Assembly (NCBI GenBank): GCA_014706295.1
Contig: JACSVZ010000022.1
Location: 7,458,830 to 7,522,829 of the forward strand
Direction of reading: 5' to 3'
Length of the DNA stretch: 64,000 bases
Source of the DNA: Lycocorax pyrrhopterus obiensis
Taxonomy: Eukaryota; Chordata; Aves; Passeriformes; Paradisaeidae
Made by a program: the position numbers and the translations under genes. Of the stretch, positions 1 through 11,640 are shown one piece after another. The notes beneath the pieces were generated by a model. That model did no database searches. It saw nothing but the letters and a program-made list of their open reading frames with translations, and was not told where the DNA came from. Numbering within the stretch: position 1 is the first letter of the stretch; each line of letters opens with the position of its first letter.

Positions 1-1524
1 CTCAGCTACAGACACAGGTCACAGTAGATCCCCTCTGCTGCTGCCTGTGGTGGATGGGTTGCTGAGTACAGCAAAGGCCTCTTTGGTTTCTGAAGGGAGG
101 AATTCACATTCAAAACTGTTGACTGAGATAGAGGGGCCCATGCTTCTGTTGTACCTGCATCAGAGGCAGAGCTTCTCTGCATTTGGGCTGGTTTCTGTTT
201 TGTCCTGCCTTTTGGGTTTTCCTGTATTTGACTCAAGTGAAAGGTTTGGGATGTATAGCTTTGAAAATGGACTTCATATTTATTTCTGATTTTTTTTTTT
301 TCCTCATGCGCTCTCTCCTAGGAAGTGTCGATCTTGTTCTGATGGGCAGGTCAAGACATGAGTTCAGTGGTGGTTTGGGGAATGCTTGGATGCCACTTAG
401 AACTCCTGCCTGATTTTATGGAAATCTGTGTGTAAGTGCAGCCCCCACAGTGCATCGAGCAGCCCTTTGCTAACAGAGACTGTAATGCACTCAATTTACA
501 CTTGCAGGAAACAGCTACAGGGACAATCAAAGATATAATTAATGTGAAATAAGTATTCCCTGGCAGAATAGTCTTAGGGAATTGATGAAGCTGAAGAAAA
601 CTACTTTTCTCCGGTTACTCTCAGAAGGAATTTCAAAGCAATGGAAAATGTTCAGGAGAGTATTCCAATATAAGAAGACATGTTAGAAAGATCTTACCCT
701 TAACTGAAAGTGAACCATTCAAATCCTCTAAACCTAAAGAGAATGAAACAAGTTAGATTGAGAAATTAAAAAAGTCAACCAGAGACAAAAGATAAAGGGA
801 TTGAATCATGAGACTTCCAGTGTTTGGGTGAGTGTAATCATCTCTCCCTTATCCTCTTTGCTGTGTATACAAAGGACAGGCGATGGGGGAAATAAGGAGG
901 ACATTATGAAGCATAAGTAGTCACAGGACATTTGAAAATAGAAGGTATTTTAATAGTAGCAACTGTGAGCAGAGTGGATTAAATAGGTGCTTTGGTGAAT
1001 AGCTGAGTTAAATGATCTGCCCAGAGCTGTGAAGATAGAGCCCGGTGTTGGCGGCAGTGAGACGGGGTGAGCTGGCAGGAGACATCTCTTAGGGGAGTGA
1101 GGGGAGCAGGAGAAACTCTTGGAACAAGCTGTGCCTTGTATCCCTGAGACAGCTCGGAGTGAGCTGGAGCCTCTGCACTGTGCAGTGGAGCTCTGGGAAG
1201 CAATGCTGGCGTGGGCTCCAGGAGTGGTGTAGCTACATCGGCTTTGTGCCGGGGATGAATCACGCAACGAGCCAGTGGGGCTGATTAGCACCAGGCTGGG
1301 GAGGCTCTTCTCTTTCTGGGCTGGAATGAGCTTTGTCAGAGTTAGTGAGGGGTTTTGTGTGCTGCCCTTTGCTGTAAGGTGTTGATGGGTCTTGGGGACT
1401 TGACCGTGAGCTTGTGTGATCAGGCTGAGTTGTCTGTGGTTCCCATAAAGCACACGGAGTTAATGGAGTAATGCCTTATGGCAAGCATAATGCAGGCACA
1501 AGAGTTAATGCTTCCAGTCCATAC
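1..1524. other. No gene seen
   Basis: A very strong pyrimidine tract and acceptor (GCGCTCTCTCCTAG) ends at 321, but every frame after it closes by about 415 and the next donors are weak. The minus-strand open frame 950-1453 (167 codons) is Ser/Pro-rich and unlike any known family. It fits chance in moderately GC-rich DNA. Confidence 0.6.
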
Positions 1525-1590
1525 CTGGCTTTTGACTTGACTGACTTTGTCACTTTATCTATCACTTTGTGCATCTGTAAAATGAGGAGA
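1525..1590 (+). mobile_element. MIR-like SINE fragment
   Basis: A block resembling the conserved 3' half of a MIR/CORE-type SINE: TGACTTGACTGACTTTGTCA, a short gap, then 'CATCTGTAAAATGAGGAGA'. The MIR consensus there reads TGACCTTGGGCAAGTCACTT ... CATCTGTAAAATGGGGA. Only this part is recognisable and no target-site duplication can be seen. The identification is by eye. Confidence 0.5.
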
Positions 1591-4500
1591 GGTGGCAGCA
1601 GGTATCACCTTTCTGCGCGATTGGAGAGAAATGGCAAAGAGATTGGAGGCATGTGGAAAAGGAGAGTCTGGGAAACAGGTTGAAACAAGTGGGTGAGGCT
1701 TCCAGGGATGAGGAGGTGGCTTATCTGATGGGGTAACCAATTGCTTCCTCTCTACTTAATTATTGTTGCCATCAATGTGAAGACCCAACAGCTGAAATAC
1801 ATATTTGATTTTGTGAGTGAGACTTAAGTAGACAGAAAATCAAATCGGAGCCAAGAACTAGCCTGAAGGCAGGCACATCCTAATGCAAAAAATTTTTTAA
1901 AGGGATTTGAGCATTCCCTGTGGCACAGCTTCCTTGTCCTGCTGCTGCTGATGCAGCATGGACTGGTTTCCCCCAATTTCCAGGAGACCAAAGAAATAAA
2001 ATACTGTTCTGTCAAAACCAAAGTGCCTCTGGGCAGCAGATGAGGCAGGTTTGGAGCTCTCTATCTTTTATTGGGTTTTTTTTTTTCTTTCGTTTTCCAT
2101 CCTGCATTTGCTCTTTAAGAAATTGTCATTGAGGGGGGAGAAGGCAAACAAAAGTTGACTTTTGTTAAGCGGTGGAGACTTGGCAGTTGTGTGGAGGTCA
2201 TGGTGCTCAGTCAGTGTCAGCCTCCATTCCCCAGAGTTGTATCCTGTAATGTATTTATTTATCATTACAGACGGCCAAAATTTTTTTTCCCCCTTTCAGT
2301 TTGTTCTGTCCAAGGCCGCAGGGTTCCGACAGAGATCAACAGCATTCCCGCAGTGATGAAGCAGCTCGTCAAAAGCTGAATTAGATGTTAAATCTTTCTG
2401 AAGTGGGGAGGAGGAGGAAGGAGGGGAATCACATTGTGCTAAGAATTTATCATGTGTTGTTTCCTGTGAGATAATGTATAGGAGAAGATTTGTTATGGTG
2501 CAAGTTTCAAACTGCTGTTTCAGGGCTACAGTGTCTGCCAAGCTTATGATGTATTTGATCTTTTCTGAAAGTCCTTCTTTTCCTTTGCTACCTTCTGTTA
2601 AGCAGACTGTCTTCCAGGTAGGTAAACACTTAAAATGCTTCATCTACGGAAACATGTACAGGTAAGCACCAAAATTTGCATGGATGAGAGGAATAAGCAG
2701 AAATAAGCTAGATTAGACTGTGAGGTCCAGGTGAGCCTCCTGCTCTGGACAGAAGGTTGGACACTCAAGTCATCCCTGAGCTTTCCAGTTGGATATGTTA
2801 GAGAAGTTGTGCAGGTGTGCCTTCTTGTGGAAACCTATGAATTTTGGCATAGACCTTGAGGAAAGCAAGGCCTTGCTTTGCAAAGGTGCTGCAAAATGTG
2901 CCCAGCATTACTTAAAGCCCGAAGAAGCAACAGCCTGATGGTGCTTCTGAAAACATTTATTGAACCATTCTGCATCAGTGACCATCTCTGACAGTGCAGG
3001 TCACTTTCTTGAGCTTGCACATTTTTAACATGGTGAAAATACTCTTTATGTTCTTTCTTTCTTCATGGTCCTTTCATCCTCAGAAGGGCACAGAGCTGAG
3101 TCTCATTTATTCTTTCCGATATGATAGTGTTTGCTATCTGCAGTTGTTGAAAGGGCAGTCCGTGACCCTTATTAATGGATTCTAAAATGCACCCCTTTTA
3201 ATCTAAATTGAGAGGGGGAAAGTGTCAGAAAGATTTTTCTCTCTGAGTAAGTATGCTGGTGTAAGAACATTTGGGGTAAAATAGTTTTGCTCCAATTCCT
3301 CAATGAAATGTCAAGTGCAACGATAGATGAACAGGCAGTCCCGAAGTTTACTCAGTATTTTTTTGTTCCCAGTATCTAGGTCAAGGTATTTCTGGTTTGC
3401 TTGAATCAGACTGAGTTTCCACAGGTCTTAAATAACATGGTTAATATTATAAGTGGTTTAGTTATCAGGCAGGAAGGAAGCTTATTGATCAGCAGGAAAA
3501 GCACTGTGTGCATATGAGCCAGCTCTTCCTGCCTGGCTTTAATGAATCTGAAATCCAACAGCAGACATGGAAAGTCCCTTGTGCTGAGGGGTGTGGGAAG
3601 GAAGCTGGTAACACACCTGCCTCCTGCCCCAGCTGCTTGCCTGGTCTTTACCAGAAGCACCTGAGTTACCTTTAATATAACTTTCCCAGAAAGCAATCCT
3701 GAAAGTACGATCCACTGTGTACTTGGTTAGGAGGGAGCAAGGTACAGGGCGAAGTCAAAAATTCAGCTGCTGTTGAATGAATTGGGGCCCTGAATTTGGA
3801 TTTGAACCTATTCTTTGTGCTGTCAAAGTGTTGGTTTGGCCTCTGGACTGGGTGAATCTGCTTGTCAGATGCTGGTTCCCTCCTGAATATCCCTGTGGGA
3901 AAAACACATGACTGGTTTAAGCAAACTCAAGCAGATACCAAAAGAGTCAAGGGTGAACAGTGACTTTGGCCCTACAACCCCTAACCTCATCCAGAATTTG
4001 GGACCTCAATCAGCTACTCAGGTCTCTCAATTTGAGTACAAGGGACTTGGAGGTAAAATCCAGGAAAAAAACAAAGTTCTGACTTTCCTAGGCTGTGCTA
4101 AAAGGAACTTTAGTCCATCCTTCTTTTTGGAGGTTTTTGATGTTGCCAAAGAAGTTCAGGGTAATCTGCCTTTGCTCAAAGCAGAAAAGTACGTAAGTTG
4201 TGACATCATCTTTCTTAAGAATGGCTCCCATCTTTCACATTATATTATTTACAGAAAATAGAGCAGTAGCAGGAATCCCTGAGTGAGCATCATCATCATG
4301 AGATGAAAGAAAATCTTGGTGTTTCCTCTGCCCATTCACCCAATGAAACTTGAACCCTTCCTGTGAAGTAGTTAGGCTTTGACAGGAGGAGAGGAGAAGA
4401 GCAGGCAGCCAGGGAATTACAGCACCTTTCTGGGATACGGGAAGAGTTAATTTGAAGCCCTCTGGTTGAGAAGTGGAATTTCTGCAGGAGTGCAGGAGCT

Positions 4501-4591
4501 GCTGAGTAGTTCAGTGAAGCATCAGTGGCATTTCTGTGGTGTGGTTTGGCCTGAGAGGAGACCCAGCAGTGGGCTCTGGGAGGAGCACACC
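1591..4591. other. No gene seen apart from the splice-like module at 2618
   Basis: Mixed-composition unique DNA with short T runs. The + strand frame 3908-4261 (117 codons) has a reasonable residue mix but no recognisable family, splice context or start context. A minus-strand B-box-like GGTTCAAATCC near 3796 has no tRNA around it. Confidence 0.55.
2618..2661 (+). other. Recursive-splice-like module: AG/GT junction followed by a small exon and donor
   Basis: A pyrimidine-rich stretch ends CTGTCTTCCAG, directly joined to a donor-like GTAGGT at 2618. Forty-four bases later lies a strong donor, ACAG/GTAAGC at 2662. In vertebrate recursive splicing, a zero-length AG/GT junction is followed by a short exon with its own donor, which is the arrangement seen here. 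The pyrimidine tract is broken by AAGCAGAC, which weakens the case. It only makes sense if the window lies inside a + strand intron. Confidence 0.15.
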
Positions 4592-4606
4592 CCACCAGGG
4601 AGTGCT
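4592..4606 (+). promoter_or_regulatory. CTCF-like motif, forward orientation
   Basis: CCACCAGGGAGTGCT differs from the core CTCF motif CCACCAGGGGGCGCT at two positions, both substitutions the factor tolerates. CTCF is a zinc-finger protein that anchors chromatin loops and insulates domains. The motif sits beside the minus-strand exon-like segment ending at 4617. Occupancy cannot be judged from sequence. Confidence 0.3.
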
Positions 4607-4616
4607 TGGCACTCAC

Positions 4617-4749
4617 CTGCAGCTCCTGCAAGGCCTTGAGGGAGATGAACGCCTGCTTTGTGGAGTCCAGGCAGAGCTGGGCTGAGCTGGGTGTGCAGCC
4701 CAGCTCAAGTGGGGACGTGCCCGGACGCTGAGCTGCTCAGGGAGCATTG
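4617..4749 (-). other. Exon-like segment on the minus strand
   Basis: Read on the minus strand, the segment lies between an acceptor ending TTTCCATCAG and the strong donor CTGCAG/GTGAGTGCC. It is 133 bases long. One frame is open throughout, rich in Arg, Ser and Pro (MLPEQLSVRARPHLSWAA near its start). A second frame gives LDSTKQAFISLKALQELQ just before the donor but hits a stop further upstream. The sequence is more GC-rich than its surroundings. It faces the exon-like segment at 5075-5236, so the two cannot belong to the same transcript. No protein family is recognised. Confidence 0.15.
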
Positions 4750-5074
4750 CTGATGGAAACAAGGATGCATAAAGGCTTGGGGATTGGGAACATCGCCTGT
4801 TCCAATGAAGGCAGCCACAGGGCAGGTTGTGTGAAGTGGCTGAGCTGCTCTGACAGTTCACTCCTGCCAAAAGAGAGAAGTGTCTCTGTACCACGCAGCT
4901 CTTGGTAGAGCTTTGCTGAACCGATTCACCACACTGAGTGCAGCAGTGGGGAGCTATCAGAGCAAGTCTCGTGGGACTTCATCCTGCCAGGTGTTTGCAG
5001 AAGGTCACAATGAAGCAGAAAAACGAATCCTTCTCTGCCAAGCAGTTTTATTTACCATGTGTTCCTCTTTGCAG

Positions 5075-5236
5075 TTTCTGAAGGATCTGGAAGAAATTAC
5101 AAGAGTGACAGTGGTGAGAGGAACGTACTCCAGATTGGCAGGGTTAGTTTGTGCTTTGTTACCACATTGCCTCTTCCTAGCAAAATGGATGTGCTGGTGG
5201 TATTCCCAGATTTCTTGAGCTCTCATGCTAACTCTG
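5075..5236 (+). other. Exon-like segment (candidate internal exon, coding status unknown)
   Basis: A 162-base segment begins just after a good splice acceptor (pyrimidine-rich tract ending CCTCTTTGCAG at 5074) and ends at a near-consensus donor (CTCTG followed by GTAAGTGTGG at 5237). One frame is open from end to end, starting with two leftover bases and ending with one. It would encode about 53 residues, including SEGSGRNYKSDSG near the start and KMDVLVVFPDFLSSH near the end. I do not recognise the peptide. The other two frames are not both open. If real it could be an internal coding exon or a long non-coding RNA exon. The combination can also arise by chance in 64 kb. Confidence 0.25.
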
Positions 5237-5283
5237 GTAAGTGTGGAAAAAGGGAAGAATGAGCATCATAGAGGAAACAGCAG

Positions 5284-5347
5284 TTTAGTTTTCTTTTTTT
5301 TTCTTTGTTTTTATTTTGTTTTTTGGGGGTTTTTTGGGGGGTTTTTT
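5284..5347 (+). repeat. T/G low-complexity tract
   Basis: A T-rich run changes into alternating blocks of T6 and G5-G6 with a period near 11, ending just before TTTTTTGCAG. The GCAG end forms a possible splice acceptor at 5350. It follows the exon-like segment ending at 5236. Confidence 0.85.
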
Positions 5348-5349
5348 GC

Positions 5350-8300
5350 AGATCTGTGTTTCAGGCTGGAAAATGCCTCTGTAGCCCACTTGGACAGGAG
5401 TGTTGTTTTGCTTTTCCTGGTTCTTTATTTGTTCCATATTCCTTTCTGTTTTATCAAGCTGTGCCCAGCCTGTGTTTTGGGGAGGATCTGGTCCTGCCTG
5501 TGGCACTGCAGGTCACATAGCAAAGCCCCCCAGTAAAGGAGTGTAACTGTCACAATAATGTGTTTCCAGTGCACAGAAAAGAAATCCAAGAGAAAAGTGG
5601 CATGATAAAAGATAAGCTGTGTTAAACAAAGATGTTTTCTGTGTATCACACCCAAACATGGTGTATTTCATAATACAGCAGAGCACACTTCATCAGAATC
5701 CCAGTGAAGAAGCAGACCTGCTAAAAGAATAACATTTTGGTGCCAGGGAAATTATGCCTTTAATAGATCTCTGCTGTATTTTGTAGAGAGATTTGCAGCT
5801 ACATTCAGCCTTGGCTAAAATGTGATGGCAACATGTTGTAGGAGCCAGTTCCTCCTCAGGGCTTCCTGTTACAACAATGGAGCTGTAAATGGTGTTATGG
5901 AAGTGGCAAGTGTCAGAAGGCAGCAGGATGTCATTGCAGTTGGGAGGTGCTTTTGATTAACTGGCCTGTTCACATGCTGCCTTGTCCAGGAGAAAATCCG
6001 GTCAGGTTGCTTTTCAGATGCTCGGAGGGGAGGAAGTTTGACTGTGCTCTACATGCCTCATTGCAGTGGATCCTGATCCTTATCCAAATCTACTCTGGCT
6101 AGAGCAGAACCTCAGGGAGAGAGTTCTTTTTCCTGCATGCAGCCTCCCCTCACCCCAGGCAGCTGCTGATGGGATGCAGCCCTCGCTGCGAGTCAGGGTG
6201 GATGGAAAGGACAGGCTTGTTGGTCTTCCTTCAACCTGTCTCCTATTGGCAATTGTTGCCCAAGAGAGACCTCAGCTCAGTGTTTTGAATAGAAACCTTT
6301 CCGAAAGTTGCCAGCTTCAAGTGAAAAAACATGGAAGTGGTGTTTTGGTTTTGCATAGAAGGTTTGAAAAATATCACCTACAGCGTGTCAGAGTGACAAC
6401 TGTTTGCAACCTTTTGGGCACTTCCTTTCTGCTGCATTCAAAAGAGTAAAGAGCTGATCGTCTGTCACTTCTGTGTTTACTTTGAAAGGGATGTTTCTCT
6501 AGGAGAATTGGGATTGTCTCTGAAAGAGACCAAGCTGTCACTAAAAGATTTGTGCATTCTGACCATATGAGGAGAAAAGCCAATTTTACAAGGATGTGTC
6601 TCATTCCTCTGTCCCTGCCTCCCCACATGTACCTGTTCGCACTCTAAAAGGAGACTGAAAGGAAAGAGGATGTTCAGTGGGACCATGGATAGTGCTCTTG
6701 GCTGGTGCCAGCAGCAGAAGGACACAACCTGGTCTGCAGGGACCATCTGCCTTGTGGTAGAAAATCCTAATGGATTTGTTTTAATTTAGACTTCAAAATC
6801 AATAGGTTGGTTTTCTCTTCCGCATTCTACTCTCTGAGTAACAACTTTACTATTTTCTGACCGTGGAAGGAGGAACTGGTTGAATGAAACTACTTCATGA
6901 TGTATGAGTGGGAGAGATCCCCGTGCCAGGGGTGCCTGGGGGCAGGAGCAGCGTATGGAGGAGGGCACTGGGCAGGGTGGGATGTGGATGCTGTTCGTGT
7001 CCATGGAGCGATGAGTGGGAGTTTCCAGCCCCAGCAGCCATCAGTGGTGCTGCAGGACCTGCCCTGTGTCTGTGGGCTTGCAGGGGAGGCTAAAATAGAT
7101 TCTTGGCATCAGGTCTTGGAACTTGGATCCTCCTTGCTTAATAGATTGCTCTGTCTCCCTAGTGATACTGCTGCAGCTGCAAGCCACAGAGGCATTTTGG
7201 CTGAAGTCCTCTTGGTTTAAAGGAGAGAATACTGGATAGATCTGCTCAGCAGCAGCAGGACTGAATGCTCTCTTTCCACCCTGACCTGGGAGAGTCCCAG
7301 TTCTGCTGACCTGAGGGACACGTCTCTTCATGTCCCAGGCTCTGGAGATGAGAGAAATAGTGTCTGCGAAAGTGTTTGGTTTATATAGAAAGATTTGAGG
7401 TCTCTGCCCAAGAGGCTTTTTTTATGCCTTCTTTTCCTTTTGAAAGTTACTAAGTTTATTTTTGTCTGTGTGAGTTGGCCTGGTTTTTTTAATATATGGT
7501 AAAGGTGGCTAGAGCCCTGCATAGACACTTTTTTATATTTCATATAAACCTAAACAAATACATTAAATAAAGGTCCTTTCACCTCCAGCTTGATGGTTCA
7601 AATCCAATCGTGCTTGGGAACAGAAATGTTCAAGCAGTAAAAATAAAACATCTCCTGATTTATGAATAGAAGTGTCAAGCTTTGACTTGCTGTGATTACT
7701 GGCATCACATTATTTGTGAACGTTTAGACAACTGCCAGAAATCCACGAAACACATTTGTGAATCTCAGAAGTTTCATAAACTTCAGCCTGAGTGGTTATT
7801 TGCTTTCTGGTGGATAAGTGGGCTGGCTAGAGTTGTATAACAAGGCCAGCTAACTAATGCTCAGGTCTCATAATAAAAGTAATAATGAGTGCAAAGCTCT
7901 TGTTTCTGTTCCACAGCAGAAGGTGGCAATTCTGCTCCAGTTTACACCAGACAATTGCCATTTGCTCTGGGGAGTTGTTGTTACTGGTTTGAGGAAGCCA
8001 AGGAAGAGGGGATCCAACCTGGCTTTCAAACTTTACATTGTTTCCTGGGCCAGCTGTTGGGGGAAAAAAAATCAATTATTTGCTTCAAGGCTGAATTGTT
8101 CTATTGGAGAAACCCCAGCAGTGCTAACACCAGGTAGTGCTTGTAGAGAGCAGGAGGTGGTGGGAAGTGGGGCTGTGGTTCAGAGCACATCAGCCACTCT
8201 GTATTTGTACCAGTGTTCAAGGGCCTTAAAAAGCACAGGAATTCGGCAAATCCATATGGATTTCACACCAGGAGAAGAGATGCCACAATTAAAGCCCAAA

Positions 8301-8520
8301 TGCAAAGCATAGCTGTGCTAAGATGACTCTCTCCCCAGCAGACCCTGCCACAGACCTATTTGTTGGGCATTCAAAGGCCATGAGTGAATCTCAGGCTGTG
8401 GGAATCTTGGCTCAAAGCAGTGGCAAGACGTGGCCTACAGTATTGCAGAGCTACTCTGGGACTAATTGTACATGATATTTTGAACATTTTTTAAGTGTTC
8501 TTTTCCTTTATGTGAGTCTT
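5350..8520. other. No gene seen
   Basis: Unique DNA. Open frames at 6066-6449 (+, 127 codons) and 7857-8312 (+, 151 codons) have no family resemblance and no supporting splice sites. The region around 6930-7000 is locally GC-rich but CpG-poor. Confidence 0.55.
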
Positions 8521-8553
8521 CATATTCTCTCGCTGCTTTCTCTCCATCTGCAG

Positions 8554-8748
8554 AAAGTAAAATTTAGAAAAGGTTATTATAGCTGCTTTGTCACAATACG
8601 TGGTACCTGCATGGGGAAGCGACAGCACAGGGACAGCATGGCATCGTTTGCTTCTGCTACCACTCTGCATATGGGAGACTTTAAAACATTATTTGCAATT
8701 TCTGTTGGTATTATAAATAATAGATCAGGTCCACAATTTGTTTGCTGA
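8554..8748 (+). other. Exon-like segment after a strong acceptor
   Basis: A pyrimidine tract running from about 8520 (TCTCTCGCTGCTTTCTCTCC then ATCTGCAG) is among the best splice acceptors in the window. The downstream frame is open for about 64 codons (KVKFRKGYYSCFVTIRG at its start) and ends in a stop at 8746. The only nearby donor, GTATTA at 8708, is weak. It could be a terminal exon, a non-coding RNA exon, or an unused decoy acceptor. The peptide is not recognised. Confidence 0.15.
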
Positions 8749-8749
8749 A

Positions 8750-10599
8750 AGTTCCAGCAGATGCGGTGTAATTAACAGACTGTAATCATTAGGTTTTGGA
8801 GAAAGGGTGACATATCAATTTTTAACTGTTCTTCCGCTTAGAAACACATCCAAGTAGTGCTGCCTCCAGAGGGATATGCACATGGATGAATGCACTTTGT
8901 GCATGCCATTTTATATACATTCTCACTTTGCTTTCCAAGTATTAACATGTGTAAATCCCTTTGGCATGTGCAGATACGTGCAAGTGGGCTGTGCATCCAT
9001 AGCATTTGTTTGCATACAGAAGAAAGCATATGTGGAATGGTGTGCACTGAGTTGCACTTGCACTGAAGTCCTTTGAGTGTTTGACCTTACAAAGTATCTC
9101 TTCAAATCTACAACTCAGGGATTTAGTTTCTTTTGCCTCAAAAACAAAGGCAGGGTAACTTCGGGTGGAGGAATAATGATATTATTTTAGGAAATAAACC
9201 TTTGAGGTGTATTGCTCAGTTGCCTTCCCTTTAATAGAGTAACATGAAAACCACAGAGGTGGAGAAGCCGGTCTTGGTGGACAGATTCAGGTGTAGCTCA
9301 GTGGTGCAGGTGTTGAGCTGGTACCCAAGTCAGTTCAAGTAATTACTGCTGGGGAGATTGTTCTTTCTTCCCACACAAATAACCCTGTGGCTGCAGCACA
9401 ACACCTCGAGCTCTTTGCTGCTGTAGGTGTCATGTGCTCAACAGACTTGTCCAACAAGTTGCATTTGGCTCTCGGGCTCTTTAAGCAGGAGGGAGACCGT
9501 GGTGCTGTCGTGCCCATTCCCCACAGCAATGCAGGGCATGGCCCAAAGGAGTGAATCTCACAGAGGTGATCCAGGACAGTAATTGTAATTAGCTTCTGGG
9601 AATATTAATGCATGCATTTGAGTTTTGAGGGTGGTTGAAATAGACAAAAAAAGTTTTGAGAACTGCTTTTCCTTTATATTTTAGGAGGGCTTATAATGGT
9701 TTTGTCGAGTAGCTCCTAATTTCTGCCAGTAAATTCTATTCTTTGTGCATGGATGTAAAGGTGATTACAATATCTGAGATCATCTCCTTGAAATGCCAGT
9801 TAAAACCTGACAAATTTCACTGGGGAAGCTGGTGAGGACCTTTTTGCAAAATGTTGGGTTTTCCACCTCTAAACACTTACCATTGATTACTTACATGTTT
9901 GTTTGGGGTTTTTTTAATGAGAAGTAAATGTGAGTACCCCTGACTTCCTCCATGTAGGCAGTCCTGCCCACATGGATTTGTTTTTCTCTTTTTTTGGAGA
10001 AATCAAAATGTTTCATTCTGTGTCTTACAGAGGCTCTAATTCAGCTTTCCTACTGTTATATCACTTTATTTAAGGACAGTGCAGGAGGCAGGAATCCAAA
10101 CTGACTGCCTGATGCTTAAGAAGGTGAATAATGACTTGGAGAAGACCTCGTGCGTATCTTTTGATCTCTGGGCTTCAGACACCCCTTCACCCATAATTAA
10201 CTCGTGTGTTGACTGATCACCTGAGTGATCAAGGGAGACTCAGCATGTCAGTGGAAACCAGGGAACTATTACTCTATGGCAAAACAGCAATCAAGCCAGC
10301 TCGTCTGTGATACAAATCAGATACCTGCAAGAACAAGTCCCGTAATGGCAAGCTGTGCTGGAGATGGATGATATCCTAAATCATTATCTTCGATAGCATC
10401 AATTATGTTTGCAGGGTAAGCCCATGCTATCTTCATGGCAAGCCCTGCATCCAGATAGCAGCAGCAGCAGCAACAACAAAAATTAAAATTACAGCACAAA
10501 TTTCTGGAGGGGCAGTGCACCATGAACGACTGGCCAATAAATCAAGACCATCCGTGGATGAGATGGAGGGGAATGGGAATGGTTATCATTCTGTTGGAT
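8750..10599. other. No gene seen
   Basis: Unique DNA. Around 9294 the A-box-like TAGCTCAGTGG appears, but no tRNA can be folded. A short CAG/CAA repeat is at 10457. Confidence 0.55.
10457..10480 (+). repeat. Short CAG/CAA trinucleotide repeat
   Basis: Five CAG/GCA units are followed by CAA units and an A run. There is no open frame of note around it, so a glutamine repeat is unlikely. Confidence 0.8.
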
Positions 10600-11640
10600 A
10601 AAATGCACGGCTTAGGCTCTATAGATCATTTAAAATAGATATGAATTTGAAATCAGCCAAAAGATACGTCAGGCATTTTTCTTCTTAGAATTATGGCATG
10701 TTTTTAAAGCCTAAGTGCTTTTCAGTACAAATTTTAGCATGTTTTGCATTCAAATGGAACGTCTACTCTACGTGTGAAGCCCTTGCACACACTGCCTGTA
10801 AAAGTGGAGGGAATCACTGGATTTATAGGTTCTTTTGCACATTCTGTCAAAGTCAGCCGTTCTGCCTAATGGAGCCCATGGAACAGGAAAGGCTTTCATT
10901 GCACAACTTTCCATAAGAGAGATAATGCTTGCTGCCTGACACAATGCAGCACGTAAACAAAGACTCAAAATAAGTTTGTATTAAAAGAAGGAACGTCGAC
11001 TGGGAAGGGATTCAGTTAATAACATTTTCTGTAATGTCTTTATCAGCATTTCTGTGGCCAGTTTGTGACAATAAACAGGGGGGAAAAAAAGCTCATGTTC
11101 AAGATGGAGCTAAATTTCAGGCTGATATGAGTGATGTACCTCATAACCAGTTATAATTAGAAGGGAGGCTTCTTACAGCGCCGCTCCTCTATAAATCACA
11201 GCAGATATTACCCCAACTTGTACAACAACCATGAAATATGCTGTGAAATTTGAAACTCATGAAAAATAGGTTCTTTTGTTGCAATTTCATTCTCAGAAAA
11301 GCTCTCATTTGATACAAGCTTTTGTCTTTTTTTGACTGGTTTCTTAAAATTAAGGTAACCAGCCTCAATTCTGGAGAAAACTGTTAAAATTTCAATTTAG
11401 TAAAGTCTTTTTTGTTTTTTATAATCATAGTTTGTGCAAGATGAAAGCTTTGCATGTTTTGCTACGCAGAGTCCTTAATTGGAAGAGTCTATCAAAAAAA
11501 TCTCAAGCAAAAGTTTTCCATAGCAGAAGCTTCTTATCAAGCACAACTTTACACTAAAGGAATTAAAAATAGGGGATGATAGCGGAATAGATGTGTATTT
11601 TCCTCTTCTCTTCTGACAGAGTCAGCTTTGACCAAACTTG
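10600..11640. other. AT-rich, repeat-free block; candidate conserved regulatory DNA
   Basis: No gene is seen. About 1 kb of AT-rich, non-repetitive sequence has short factor-like cores such as TTATAATTAG (11151-11160) and CTATAAATCACAGCAG (about 11190). Open frames here are short. The even texture, lack of simple repeats and homeodomain-type cores resemble deeply conserved vertebrate non-coding elements. Conservation itself cannot be measured from one sequence. Confidence 0.3.

Noticed and set aside
950..1453. 167-codon open frame on the minus strand
   Set aside because: Ser/Pro-rich, no recognisable family, and about the longest length chance gives in 64 kb over six frames.
3785..3830. Reverse B-box / possible MIR core on the minus strand
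   Set aside because: Only about a dozen matching bases; flanks do not follow the SINE consensus.
7588..7600. B-box-like GGTTCAAATCC
   Set aside because: No A-box or cloverleaf around it.
7857..8312. 151-codon open frame on the + strand
   Set aside because: No domain, no start context and no flanking splice sites of quality.
9287..9345. tRNA-like segment with an A-box (TAGCTCAGTGG) and a GTTCAAG
   Set aside because: The D-loop would be 15 bases and neither the T stem nor the acceptor stem pairs, so it is not a tRNA gene.
10214..10243. Small inverted repeats TGATCAC/GTGATCA and CTGAGT/ACTCAG
   Set aside because: Arms of six to seven bases are common by chance.
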